Shown one piece after another: positions 46,886 to 59,180 of a stretch of DNA of 64,000 nucleotides. The notes beneath the pieces are model-generated. The model was not told where the DNA came from. It worked only from the letters and a program-made list of their open reading frames with translations, and ran no database searches. This DNA is from Mactra quadrangularis. Lineage: Eukaryota; Mollusca; Bivalvia; Venerida; Mactridae. Each line of letters starts with the position of its first letter. Within the stretch, counting starts at the first letter, position 1. Location: NCBI GenBank assembly GCA_025267735.1, contig CM046294.1, forward strand, positions 43,623,570 to 43,687,569. Direction: 5' to 3'. Both the position numbers and the translations under genes were made by a program.

Positions 46886-47010
46886 TTTAATCTGGATTAA
46901 TACTTGTCACATTCATTGGTCGGCACAAAGGTCATCTGAACATGAACCCCTGTGCAATGTCAGGAGATTCTAAGACTGCGGGGTCTTTGGGATATCTGTT
47001 TACAGAGATA
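46886..47010 (+). mobile_element. Family F element, internally deleted copy
   Basis: ATTGGTCGGCACAAAGGTCAT, GAACATGAACC and GATATCTGTTTACAGAGAT match the right 100 bp of 59181-59577. A weak TTTAATCTGGATTAATAC at the left may be the other terminus. Confidence 0.7.
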
Positions 47011-47138
47011 GGGGTATATAAGCATAATAGGGGCAAAGCAAAAACGGTTTTATAATTATAAATTTATAACTATTACCTGGTCACTCAATAGCAAAAATGT
47101 TGTCACACAATAGTTATAATGTGGCAAAGTGATAGCTT

Positions 47139-47222
47139 ATATCGCAGGTTCGGCACAAAATGGTTGTAACTCACTCTTTTCTTATATTGAATTACAACCT
47201 TTTTCCACTAAACCCGCGATAT
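47139..47222. repeat. Palindrome family A, copy 5 (long arms)
   Basis: ATATCGCAGGTTCGGCACAA and TCCACTAAACCCGCGATAT are the arms; the inner arms are GGTTGTAACTCA and TGAATTACAACC, around CTCTTTTCTTATAT. Arms extend about 33 bp. Confidence 0.9.
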
Positions 47223-47455
47223 GTTGCCTTGCAGAAGTTAATATATGGCCACACATAGCTAATATGTTCCCTAGTAATAGCCACATGGCCACGTACTAAC
47301 TTAAGTTAGTATATGGCTAGATGTAGCTAATACCGGGTATGTGTCCTTGAAATAGCTATCATAATTATGGCCACATACTAACTTCTGTGTGGCTACAAAT
47401 TGGCTACACATTGGCCACATATAACTTAGCTATTGCCTGGCCACTTAAAATAATT
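47223..47455. repeat. Degenerate GGCCACATA / TAGCTA repeat
   Basis: ATGGCCACAnA, TACTAACTT and TAGCTAnTA segments recur 5-7 times in both orientations, with a local palindrome TACTAACTTAAGTTAGTA at 47295. Confidence 0.6.
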
Positions 47456-47602
47456 TTTTGCCATGTCCCTTCCATGCCACCATATATAAGTAACTCTGGG
47501 TATATAAAAGATTTCACTGAGTATCATAATATCAGTATACTATATCCCTGTATATTTATTTAATATAATATATACATCAAGTATGAAAATAAACCATATG
47601 AA

Positions 47603-47674
47603 TGAGTTGGGGCAAAACTAGTTTAACTACTTTTAAATAAAGAACAATGAAGACTAGTATTGTGCTTCCTATCA
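47603..47674. repeat. Palindrome family B, copy (diverged)
   Basis: GAGTTGGGGCAAAACTAGTT against GACTAGTATTGTGCTTCCTA with TTTTAAATAAAG in the centre. Confidence 0.6.
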
Positions 47675-47817
47675 CTAGGGGTATTATATAACTTTGGATA
47701 ATATATATTATATTAAATAGGTAATAGGAAACTATATTCATATTTTCATTAAATATTTTCTTTATATCTTTGCCGTAGACCCAGGTGATGAGGTCTAGAC
47801 CCCCGGTGATATTTAAA

Positions 47818-47891
47818 ATATAGCGGACTAAGCGCAAACTCACTATTTATTAAATTGAGTTATGACCGTTTTGAGCTTAGCCCGTGATATA
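47818..47891. repeat. Palindrome family A, copy 6 (one arm shortened)
   Basis: ATATAGCGGACTAAGCGCAA and GAGCTTAGCCCGTGATAT are the outer arms. The left inner arm has lost about 10 bp compared with other copies. Confidence 0.8.
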
Positions 47892-50150
47892 TGAAAAAAA
47901 TCCCTCAAAATTAAGAAATGAAATACATTTTGTCTATGTATTTGACGTTGAAAAAATGTTGGCACAAGTTTGGTTGCGTAGGAATGATATCACGATTGTG
48001 TAGTGCTTGTGATTTTATTAAGGGAATCGGAATGAGTGCCTGTATTTTATTCTTAAGGCTAGTACAGTTTTCTAGCTTATCATGTAATGTAGGAAAAAGC
48101 AAAATTATCAACTAGTCCAAGTAATTGTCTCTAGCCTGACTCAGTTTTCACTTGTGTCTGGCTGTGGGCTAGTGGGTTAACACCATGATTGTATCACAAA
48201 GTCATGTATAAAATTACTCATAGAAAATTTGTATATAATATAGATAAATCAAATACTATACAAAATGAAATAGTTTTTTATTCAATGCCATTTTATTGTC
48301 AGTTTTTTCCACAGAATACAGACTTTTCTACTGAGGGCAATTGGATACCAGAGAGCCTTTTCAAAAATAGTGTTATGAAAAATTTCTCATTGGGTGGGGA
48401 TGGACCGACCCACGTCCCTCATTCAGGTCAATCTGTCCATGTCAATTTTTTTATTGTAACAAGATTGCATTACTTATATGCATATTTCATTTGCAGTATA
48501 TTCTATGTACAGATCTTTTTGAGTGAGTGAAAAAAAAAATTTGAATTGTTAAGGAAGAACAGAGGGGGGGGGGGGGAGTGTATGACTCATACTTTCGGAA
48601 AGTTAATAGCGTACTTTTATCGTATAATATTTTATGACCCTTTGCTTCATTGATCATGCAAGATATGATCGTTTAAAAACTTTAAAATGAAAGATTTAAT
48701 ATCGGAGTTGTGGTGAATGAATTTTTAAAAAAATGTATGAATGAAATTGTTTCGAACAATGGCCGTCTCCGAGTACATGGCAAAGTGTATGTATGTATTT
48801 CTTTTAACTTTAAAAAGGAGTTTAGACAGATTTTAAGTCTTATTGGTTGAAGAAAAAAGTATTTATTTACTTCTTGAGGTTTGAATTTAAATTTGGCTGA
48901 ATTGCATAAAAATTATCTATTTTATTCATTTAATGTAAAAGACTTATATAAAGATTATGTAAATTTATGTTAGGCCATATTTAGAAAAATATTGAATTGC
49001 TGTCCTCTGGCCGAGATGTTTGCATTTTCTTGGTTGGTCTGTAAAATTACAATTTTTTATTTTCTTGGGCAAATAATTTTGGTATTCATGCATGTAACTA
49101 TATGACATTTGTGTGTGATGAAAGTTCAATTTTCCACTGGATAGCCAATGAAATGCATACTGACAGTTGTTTTTGGAACCAGACTGGGAAACCACATTCG
49201 CACTAAATTTTAATTTAGGCCTTTTTAGCATATAAGTGCAAATATGAATAATAAATATATTATATGAAAATAAAAAAAATCCTAAAGCATGTATGAAAGA
49301 GATTTGATGTTGGATGATTAAAAAATTTCTTCAATCATTTGAAGACGATTAAAATTTGTATAGATGCAACATTAATAAGGTAAACTAAAGTTAATGGTGT
49401 ACAAATTATTAGTTTATTTGATGTAAAACAAGATAATTTTGTGTGGCGGAGATTTCTTGAACTCCAGGCTTAAATCAAGGGACCATTTTTTTACTTTTCT
49501 ACCAAGGAGTGGTTTTGTTTATCATTTCTTCTAGTGACTAGGGGCCGTCACATGGTCAGACACCTGAATATTCAAAGGAAAACAATATTTCATTGAGAAC
49601 ATGGCGTCAGACAAGAGTTTCAAAATCAAAATGTTTTGAGATTCGTTTTCAACAATTTTTTGAAAAAAAAAATGAAATTTCAGTAGCTTGATTCATCATT
49701 GCGAATTGTCAATTGCAATGATTGTATTAGAGCTATTTTTTCTTGTACATGTATAGTATGAAATAAATACTCAAAAATTTTGTTTTTGTTTAATACACAA
49801 AAAAATTGATTTCTATTGAAAATTTAAAAGCTTTCGCATTTTATTAGATTTACAGTACTGTAAGAAAATTTATTCATAATCATAATGTGGTTTTCTTGAA
49901 TGAAACTCATTTTTTCTATCATAAATTATTTTTGGGTATTTTTACTCAATGGAGGTTTAATATAAGTTTTTGTGTGATTTAAATATGAGATAGATATCTT
50001 ACATAAATTTGCCATATTATTATACGTGAAAATGTATCGCACAAAGAGCAATGCATTATGGTAGGTTGAGTTACTCTTTGTGCAATGAATTTCATTTTTG
50101 ATCAAAGAAAATATCTTTTGATTGTGGGGAAATTTTCATTGTTGAGACAG
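47892..50150. other. Long non-coding stretch
   Basis: Contains a G-run of about 14 (48563-48577), a decayed SINE-like GGCTAGTGGGTTAACACC near 48166, and a hairpin GCACAAAGAG...CTCTTTGTGC at 50039-50090. A 113-codon frame at 48189-48530 has no recognisable domain. Confidence 0.45.
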
Positions 50151-51598
50151 CAGTGTTTCTGCAATCTTCAAAAATCTGAGGGTCATTTTTGACCCCCTCT
50201 TTTATTTTTTGAGGGTCATTTGAAGTTTAAAAGGGTCAGTGTTATAATTTGACTATTTACCCCAATTTTTATTAAAAAATGAGCTGCATAATAAAAATGA
50301 AGGGTTGTTTTGCTCCTCTAAAGATATATGGAGATGTTGACGACCTTGTTGAAGGATGTGTACTGTTTATGAAAAAGGGGTTCAGCAAAACCTGGTTAGG
50401 TGAGCTTGCAACCATGAAATGACATTTTTTTGTCAACACAGTGTTAAACTGAACAAAAATCAAGTATTAAATAGTTAACAGGGTTTTATCCTTCACATGA
50501 TCACATAAAACATAAAATATTGTCTTACGTAAAATTGCAATTAAAAAAAAATAATCCACGGAAAATATGTAAAATCGTCGATTTTCGATTTTTCAATTGT
50601 AAATTTTCCAAATCTTTTACATTTACAAATATTTTTAATGTTAAATGTCTCAGTTTAATGGTTTGAAATAATCCACAAAAATCGCCGACATTTCACAAGA
50701 AATCGCTGAGCTTTTTTGGAAAAAAATAAAATCATCAGTTTATACCGTCTAAAAGTAATTATTTAAAAGTAACAATTTAAAGACAGTGCTATTTTAAAAA
50801 TAGGTGAATGTATTATAGTAAACAAAAGAACAAGCTTATCTGCATTTGCCAATATTTTTTTTAATCGGCAATTTTCTTTTGATCATAATTATTAAGCAGA
50901 CAAATAAAGAACAAGGTTATTCTTGTTTCAAGCATAATAATTATATTAACATTTAAATCAAACTTAACGCTATGATAACACACTGAGACATTGCAACTAA
51001 GACATTGCTGTGTAATAAAACATCAAAGAGTGTGAAAAGATGCCGATACGACACACATCTTAACAATGTCTAACATGTGTAAATTTGTAACCAAACAAAG
51101 GATTGAAATTAATTAAATCGCTGGTAAATGATCAAATATATACAATTTACAGACGTTTGTGACACATGTTAATTTAATAAGACAAGATCACTATGATTTT
51201 AAATTGATACCTCTTAACCAAATGCTCGCGTCATATACAATGATTAGTGATCTACTTATCACCGAAAAAAGGACTGTTGTAAAGCCGTCAAAGTTATTTT
51301 TGGCAGCATATATTTGTGTACTGTCGTTAAATTTAATTGACAAAGTTATGATAGAATAATCAAAATTTGAAGTTATCTGTTGCTTTCACTGTGTATCGGT
51401 ATGAAAAAATATACCGATTTTTGGGACGCTATAATTTACCTTGTTATCTTTGTCTCGGAATGAACATAAAAGAAAAAGATAATAATTTACTGTAATATAT
51501 TGGTTGCGTCACAAATGACGCACTGAACACATTTTTACGGGTCATCACTGAAAAAAATGTGTCAAAGACGCAAAAAACGCACAGTTGCGGAAACACTG
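50151..51598. mobile_element. hAT-like non-autonomous element, 1.45 kb
   Basis: CAGTGTTTCTGCAA at the left and TTGCGGAAACACTG at the right are a 14-bp inverted pair with one mismatch, of hAT type. GAGACA flanks both sides (50144-50149 and 51599-51604), though one extra base at the left leaves the usual 8-bp duplication imperfect. The left subterminal zone has GGGTCATTTTTGACCCCCTC. A SINE tail lies inside (50320-50470). No transposase frame is present. Confidence 0.55.
50320..50470 (+). mobile_element. SINE tail (family 2) nested in the hAT-like element
   Basis: TTGAAGGATGTGTACTG, CAGCAAAACCTGGTTAGGTG, TTTGTCAACACAGTGTTAAA and an A-rich end. Confidence 0.6.
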
Positions 51599-53875
51599 GA
51601 GACATTTCCTAATTTTGTGAAGTTACCATACCAGTTCATATTTCTGTGGCAACCAATCTCTGCTCTTTTTCCAAAATGCTGGAGCATGTTTTATTTCTGT
51701 TGACAAGTTTTTGCAGACTTAGCAATTTTAGAATCAGTCTATGAAATTAGTTGGTGTCCAGTTGTCCAAGACAACCAATTTCTAGTTCAGGGAACCAAAA
51801 TTTTTGTTCAGGCAACCAAATTTCTTCAATCAAGATAGTGATAGCTGCTAAAATGACCTGTTCAGGCAACCACTTTCATATCCTTATTTCTTAAACAGTA
51901 GAATTGATAATTTTATCAGATGTTTAGGTGATATAATTTCTGCCATCTAACTGATGGCTCTGCTGATGTTCACGAAACAAATCGCCGCAGAAATTTCAAA
52001 GTATACAGTATATGTTTAATCTAAAAGATACTTTGAATGACTGTTAATAAATTACAAATTGGCAATTTCATCAAGAGCAACATTAAAAGGTCAAAGTTTT
52101 TGTGTTGAGATAATTTTGTTAAATGTCAAATATAATTGATTAAAATGGAAATGTTTGCTTTTTTCTTTTACATATTTTTTGTGCCTACCACAATGAGATG
52201 TAGTACGTGTATTACTAATGGCCTAAGAATTTCTTAGGGAGATATTAACCCACATTGTTTGGCTATCGTTGGGGATAGACATTGGTATGATTTGTAGCTT
52301 AGTGGCACTACAATGCTTCGGTGCCAAGGACAATAGCAGGAACAAATTGCTTTTATTTAAACAAAAAAAGGTCATGAGGACAATTTTTAATTTCCGAAAA
52401 GTCTTCAAGGTCAATCAAATGGATATTTTTATCTTAATATTTTAATCCTTATAAAAAAACATGCAATGAGGAAAATCACATCATGAAAATAGTACATGGT
52501 TATTTATCAAACTCAAAACAAGAGTACATCCCATTTTATTTAAGAACAATGCCAGTGACGCCATGGAAGTGAATATTAGGATGTGGAAGAATTACGAAGA
52601 AAACAAAATGGCGGATTGACAATACGTTCACTGGAAATCGTGTTCGCTCAAAGCTTTTTCCAACTCCCGCCCGATTTTGAGCGAACACAAATGAACTGTA
52701 TTTCATTTCCTTACATTAGATTTTTAGATGAAAACATAACCATTACCCTACATTTTGTGTCTATAATATTCTCTAACATAGGGTCAATGTTTTGTCTGTA
52801 ACATTTTATATCATATAAGGCGAACATATTGACTATAAGGAAAGTATAAATGATCAACTGGGGTACAATTTCAGTGATTTCTTTATTAGGCGATATATTC
52901 GATTTATTATGAATGTATTGATGTTTTATTTTGGCCTCATTTTGATTTATGGGTTTCGATTGATTGGTTTTTATTTGATGACAAATATTTTATTGAATGA
53001 TGGAGTCTTATCGCTAAAGTGATACAAACAAAAATATTTATAGGTCGATATATGAGAGGTCCGAGATTTTTTATATAATTTACTGCTATATGAATATTAT
53101 TGACTTTGTTTCAGAAATTTTTTAAGTACCGTTACTTAAGTTTACTTGTAAACATGTACATTTTGTATCACTTGTGACCTAGTGACCTAGTGACAATCTT
53201 TTTAAGGTCAAATGTCAAGGTCAAATATCGATATTATACTGAAGAATTAATTTAATATTTTTTCTCATTTATAAACTTATATGCTTATTTTTATGATATG
53301 AATTTTAGATTTTAAACCCAACTTTCTGAAATTTAACCTGTGCCATCTTATGGGTCATGCGCTAAAAATTAAATTTTGTCATTTTATAGTCGCATTTAGT
53401 GAAATTAAAATGATGTCATGTACTCAATTTCATGGCAATTAATGTATTGTAGGCCGACACTGCCTGAGTATAAACGTTGAGCGTACATTAAAAGAAAGTA
53501 ATTGCATTTTATAGTCTAAGTTTCATGCTTACGCATATTCACAGACTTTACATTTTCTTCAGAAGGCAACTGTAGAGGTTGTTCTCCTCTTCTGGGATCA
53601 TCAATATGTAACTCAGAAGAAAACAGTTTGGCATGAATGGAATGATCAGTTTGTATCATGTGTCTTTGTCAAGCCTTGTGACATCATTTCAAAATAAAAT
53701 TTGCTCCTGTCTGGTAACAGGTTCAGTTGTACTTATAAATAGCATCTGAATGACTCATAAATGTCAGAGAATGTCTAACAGACTTGCAGAAACCATTATC
53801 TCTCTCTATATATTATGTGTAATATACCAATCTATTAAACTGTATGACATTACTGGTACAATAAACATACTTAGA
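51599..53875. other. Long non-coding stretch
   Basis: CGCCGCAGAAATTTC at 51984 looks like one end of a family-E MITE. A 13-bp inverted pair, GTGTTCGCTCAAA (52640-52652) and TTTGAGCGAACAC (52676-52688), is isolated and CpG-bearing. GTGACCTA doublets lie at 53173. No gene is supported. Confidence 0.45.
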
Positions 53876-53960
53876 ATGCAGGTTTAGCGCAAAATGGTCG
53901 TAACACACTCTTTTCTTATAATTATTGAGTTAGGACTGTTTTTCGCTAAACCCCCGAGAT
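53876..53960. repeat. Palindrome family A, copy 7
   Basis: CAGGTTTAGCGCAAAATGG against CTGTTTTTCGCTAAACCCCC, centre CTCTTTTCTTATAATTATTG. Confidence 0.88.
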
Positions 53961-53999
53961 GTCCTTCAAATATTCTGGTCAAGCTTATGTCTCATATCG

Positions 54000-54122
54000 A
54001 TGGGTCAGCGAAAGGACTGGTCAGCGCAAAGCTAGTCTACTTACTGTCATATCGATGAATCAGTTCAAAACTGGTCTACATCCTTCTTTGATTATGTGTA
54101 CTTATTTTATCACTGACCGATG
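54000..54122. repeat. Palindrome family B, compound copy
   Basis: GGGTCAGCG, TGGTCAGCGCAAAGCTAGTC, ATCAGTTCAAAACTGGTCTA and a terminal TCACTGACCGATGG succeed one another; ATCGATG recurs at the junctions. Confidence 0.65.
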
Positions 54123-55481
54123 GACATAGTTATTGATGTAAACGAATGCAGTGGTCAAATGGTCAACATTTATGGAAATCATTGACAGAGTTTACATGTA
54201 TATGATAAATGTTATAATGATTATTGTATATTATACTTCTGGGAAATTACCTCCAACAATATTTGTATCATTACTCTAGGGTACAGCTACATAACGTTTC
54301 TATTGACACTTTTATACCATAAATGTAGGAATTTTCTGTGCTGACTTTATGTCTGCAGTCATCAGTTGTGGTTTAGCTGAGATTATTTTTGGAATCAGAA
54401 AAGGGCAGGGAGGCAGAAAAGGGGTTGGGTGCATAAGAAGGTTGATGTTTCCAAAGTAACTAATTCTGGATTGTGAGGCAGAAAAATTTGGGACAGGTTT
54501 TCTTGTTCATCAAGGTGGTCCTTATGCCTTTGAGGAGAGTTCTTGAAAATTAATACTCTTTATTATGAAATTATCTCCCTTGTGTAAATCTTTTTTTTGA
54601 AGAGTTATCTGTTATTTTTATCATTCACCTCAGAGTAATCTCCCTTTATCAAAGGTAAAATGCTTCTAGCAGTAAAATTTTATGATAAAAATGCTGATAA
54701 AGTCATTAGGAAGCCTAAGGTGGGAAATTGTTGAATGATAAAACTAAACCTTGGGATTTTTGAAAGATTTATCATTGTTTTTATATCACAAATTTATGTA
54801 ACAAAATCAACAGTAAAACTTGACTGTTTTCAGAAGATCATATACCATAACTTTACAGACCATTTGCTTAGCCGAGATTGAAAACTGATAAATTTTTAAT
54901 ATGTTCTCAGTGACTCATAAAACATAGTTTTCTTCTATAGAAAATTATTATCCGTATAAAATACATCTGTTGATTTTTTATAGCTTTCTTAAAGTTTCAA
55001 AATCTTCGTTTTGTAACATAGCCCTCTTTGTTCATTTATACCCACCCCACCATGTCTGTTCAATAAGTAGCATATGTATTTGTTGAAACAGGGGATGTAG
55101 GTTCAATTTAAACACAAGACCAGCATAAATGCATGGAGTTTGTTAACAAAATTCTTTCTACAGCCGTTCTCCGTCCTAGCTGATGCTGTTTTAAGTCAGG
55201 GCAATTGTTGAACTCTTGTTATGGAATGTGATTAGTCTAGCCTTGGACTAATGTTTCACTAGCTTGATTATAATCTAACTCATATAATTATATTATAGGT
55301 ATTTATGAATATTGGCATCTAGCATGTGACCTGTGCCTGGAACATTGATTAGATCAACTACAGTATTTTCTGAAATAGGACTGAAAATATCTATTGTGCT
55401 GTATGAATTTCTATAAAAAACACAAAACCAAAACAAGCTTACATGTATATCCATAACTTGTTTTTTATCAGCCTCCATTGA
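54123..55481. other. Non-coding stretch
   Basis: TTATCTCCCTTGTG (54571) and AATCTCCCTTTATC (54634) are the only recurring words. No gene. Confidence 0.45.
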
Positions 55482-55726
55482 CTGTGCCCTTCAAAAGTTC
55501 TCGTTTAAATGTAATCTCGGTAAAATCTGATCATACCAACCACAATTATTTTACCATAGTTTAAGTTTATTCTCGTTACATTGTTTGAATCATGAAATAT
55601 ATTGAAACAAATGAATGCTGGTTTTGAAACTTTCTTGGATAAATCTTTGTTTTTTTTCCCATTGGTAAATGTGAATCCGTTCATCCTAAAAAAAGTATGT
55701 TGTCAAAGGACTTTTGGTGGGCACTG
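55482..55726. mobile_element. Tc1/mariner-type MITE, copy 3
   Basis: CTGTGCCCTTCAAAAGTTCTC at the left and GGACTTTTGGTGGGCACTG at the right, TA after the right end. The subterminal GGTAAATGTGAATCCGTTCA matches, inverted, the left side of 35199-35638. No transposase. Confidence 0.72.
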
Positions 55727-56190
55727 TATTTGAGGCATACTTTGATACATGATGTTTTAATATCTTTCAACAAGCTTATATCATGTTTTGATTATTACAT
55801 AAATACTTAGACCCTTTAAGTGTATCAGGAAGTTCATGCTTAATATCTATTGAATCTTATAGAAGAATCAAAGTGCTGAAAACACTCATATAGCTCATTT
55901 TATCAAAGCACTGAAAGTACTTAATAATTCACTTAATCAAAGTACTGAATGCGCATGTTAGTTTATTTGTGAGTTTGTCTGTCATTAAAGTAAACATTTG
56001 AAGGTACTTAAGATTGGCTTGTGTCAAAGCTTTGAAAACACTTGTATCACAATTTTGTCATTTCATAGCACTTGTAAATAAATTCAGTGAAAGTATTAAA
56101 CTAATTAAAGTTATTTTATATCAGATTTTTAAGTTATGTTCATAAGTTAAACTTAGTATTCTAAATATAGAAACCTTTTTTTACCATTCT
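55727..56190. other. Non-coding stretch
   Basis: Four AAAGnnCTGAAAnCACTT-like segments (55868, 55905, 55940, 56026) form a loose tandem repeat. No gene. Confidence 0.5.
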
Positions 56191-57275
56191 TCTCGTTCTT
56201 TTCTATTCTATTATGTTCTGTACTATTTTATTCTACTTTTTTATGTCCTATTCTATTCTATTTTGTTTGTTTCTATTCTATTCTTTTCTTTGCTATTCTA
56301 TTCTATTATTTTCTTTGCTATTCTATTCCATTCTATACTTTTTTGTTCTTTTCTATTCTATTCTTTTCTTTGCTATTCTATTCTATTATTTTCTTTGCTA
56401 TTCTATTCCATTCTTTTCTTTGCTATTCTATTCCATTCTATACTATTTTGTTCTTTTCTATTCTATTCTTTTCTTTGCTATTCCATTCCATTCTATTCTA
56501 TTATGTTCTTATTCTATTCTTTGCTATTCCATTCCATTCTATTCTATTATGTTCTTTTTCTATTCTTTTCTTTGCTTTTCCATTCCATTCTATTCTATTA
56601 TGTTCTTTTTCTATTCTATTCTTTGCTATTCCATTCCATTCTATTCTATTATGTTCTTTTTCTATTCTTTTCTTTGCTATTCCATTCCATTCTATTCTAT
56701 TATGTTCTTTTTCTATTCTATTCTTTGCTATTCCATTCCATTCTATTCTATTATGTTCTTTTTCTATTCTATTCTTTGCTTTTCTATTCTATTCTATTCT
56801 TTTATGTTCTTTTTCTATTCTTTTCTTTGCTATTCCATTCCATTCTATTCTATTATGTTCTTTTTCTATTCTATTCTTTGCTATTCCATTCCATTCTATT
56901 CTATTATGTTCTTTTTCTATTCTATTCTTTGCTTTTCTATTCTATTCTATTCTATTATGTTCTTTTTCTATTCTATTCTTTTCTTTGCTATTCTATTCTA
57001 TTATGTTATTTTTCTTTTCTATTCTATTCTTTGCTATTCCATTACATTCTATTCTATTATGTTCTTTTTCTATTCTATTCTTTGCTATTCTATTCCATTC
57101 TATTCTATTATGTTCTTTTTCTATTCTATTCTTTTCTTTCCTATTCCATTCCATTCTATACTTTTTTCTCTTCTATTCTTTGCTATTCCATTCCATTCTA
57201 TACTTTTTTGTTCTTTTTCTATTCTATTCTTTTCCATTCTATTCCATTCTATTCTATTTTGCTTTTTTTTAAACT
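56191..57275 (+). repeat. TTCTA pentamer satellite with 51-bp higher-order unit
   Basis: Built from TTCTA, TTCCA and TTCTTTGCTA words. From 56549 to 56957 the marker ATGTTC recurs exactly every 51 bp (nine intervals start to end: 56600, 56651, 56702, 56753, 56804, 56855, 56906, 56957). Occasional 46- or 56-bp spacings (one pentamer lost or gained) occur outside this run. The 5-prime third (56191-56500) is less ordered. Open frames of 309-383 codons in all three plus frames arise because the repeat lacks stop codons and 51 is a multiple of three; the products (FYSI, LLFHS) are artefacts. Confidence 0.95.
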
Positions 57276-57534
57276 ATGGCCTATTTTCAGCTGATTCATC
57301 TCAATATAGATATTGTTCTGTTCTGTTCTATGCTCATCATTCATACACAATAGTGCTTGTCTAACAAAAGGTTAAAGTTTGAATATTACTTGACATAATG
57401 TTATTAGATAGGGTGGAGTTTGTCAACATTGTAATATATATATCTCCCAGATATGATATAAGTGGTTTTTTATAATGACTTTAGTATAAGACTGAACAAT
57501 AATCTAGTCTGTGTCATGTTTGATTTTGACTGGC
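57276..57534. other. Short non-coding stretch
   Basis: Nothing recognisable. Confidence 0.5.
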
Positions 57535-57605
57535 CATTGCAGTTGCAAAAATAGTCTACAGCTTTCATTATTTACATGTAGTTAGACTAGTTTTGTGCTG
57601 ACTCA
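57535..57605. repeat. Palindrome family B, copy
   Basis: GCAGTTGCAAAAATAGTCTAC against GTTAGACTAGTTTTGTGCTG, centre TTCATTATTTACATGTA. Confidence 0.78.
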
Positions 57606-59180
57606 TCATTTTATTCTGGTACTTATCTTTTCACCCACATAATTATGGATTATGAAATTGAGGTCAAATTATTTATGTTTTATACTTTATGAATCAGTCA
57701 TTGTTTTAAAAGGTGGGAGGCAGACAAAAAAGGGGTCAGCGTATACATGTATATGGAATGCAGAAAAAAGGACAGGAAGGCAGGAATTAAGTGGCGTAGT
57801 ACATTAGTGGGGTGCAAGTTTCAACATAATCATATCTACTCTGAGGATCCACGTAGGACAAGAAGTAGTTAAAATGGAATACGTGCCACAGCCTTGCTAT
57901 TCGGCATATAAATATATATATATATATATTCAATAGAATTGCAGGAAAATTCTTCAAACTATGTCTGTTATGGATATATATTTATGCATAATACACTTTT
58001 TGTGCCATATGGGAAATTCATTCATATGTATTGCGCCATGTATGAATTGTATTATATCCCAAATATCCTATTGATACTCAGGCCCTAGTAATATATACAT
58101 ACTATTGTAATTTATATCTGAAGTTCAAGGGAAATGAAATGAAAATTTTCCTATCATTTATCAATATTAGACATTATCAGTTATCACAGAATTATAACTT
58201 TTATCCTTATGAAAATATCCATCTTCTAATATAGAAAATTGATTATTTAATTACCTAGTATTATTACAATCATTCCTGCAAGCAGGGTAACCTGTCTTGC
58301 ACTGTGACATTCTGAATTGCTTGCATGGTAACCATTGCTGTCTTTTAACATCTGTGGGTTTTCTGTATGGTAACCTGAGTTGAAATGAAGTTTCACCGAG
58401 GCAATGCTGTATTGCATGTTGGAGTCAGATTTTAAAAGCTGTCTTTGTTTTTCTCTTTAAAATTGATTGTGTTATCAGTCACCTTTACAATGAGACAATT
58501 CTTTATGATTTATATATCTTTCATTCTATCACAATATTTAGCAACACAACTAGATGGTATGGGGAATTGCCCTCCTCAATTGCCAGTTAAAAAGGCACTA
58601 CATGTAAATCAAAATCAAAATTACTCAAAACCTTTGTGTGTATCAGTGTTGTTTGGCCGGTGGTATTTGACATAGTTATCTCCCCTGCCAAGTATGCTTT
58701 TATACTTTATTAACTCCCCTGATGTCAAAATTATGTAAGAGTTATATATTGTTATCTCCCTTGATCCCAGATACTATGTAGGTGTTATGAGATCTAGTTG
58801 TTAAAATATTTTAATCCTAATATTAAAACTGTGTGGTTTAATTTATAATAATATTACAGCTATGTAAATATGATATCATCTTTGATGTACAAATGATGTC
58901 AGTCTGTCTGTGATCTAACCACACATGTCCTGACAGATGTCTTGTAGGACTATTATCTTAGTCATTGTTCCCACCCTTTATGATTAAGCGGTCAAGGCCA
59001 CTGGCTTAAAATCATTTGAGCCATTAAATCTTGAATCACATTAAAAATGCATTTTTCTTACTGTTCATTGTTGTTGTTGGTTTTTCTGACCTCCAATCTA
59101 CACTTTATGCTCCTGTGTATATCTGATAGGCTTTGGTTTACAAGTTCAACTTGAATATCACTGTTTGGTTGGTTGAACTG
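57606..59180. other. Non-coding stretch
   Basis: An (AT)n run lies at 57906-57929. GTTATCTCCC-type words recur at 58675, 58711 and 58750 (loose 39-bp tandem). ATGATTAAGCGGTCAAGGCC at 58980 may be a decayed SINE head. No gene. Confidence 0.45.

Noticed and set aside
48189..48530. 113-codon plus-strand frame
   Set aside because: No recognisable domain, biased AT-driven composition, and no splice or promoter context.
56213..57364. Open frames of 309-383 codons in all three plus frames
   Set aside because: They arise from a stop-free TTCTA-type satellite with a 51-bp period; the products are simple F/Y/S/I/L repeats with no biological sequence features.
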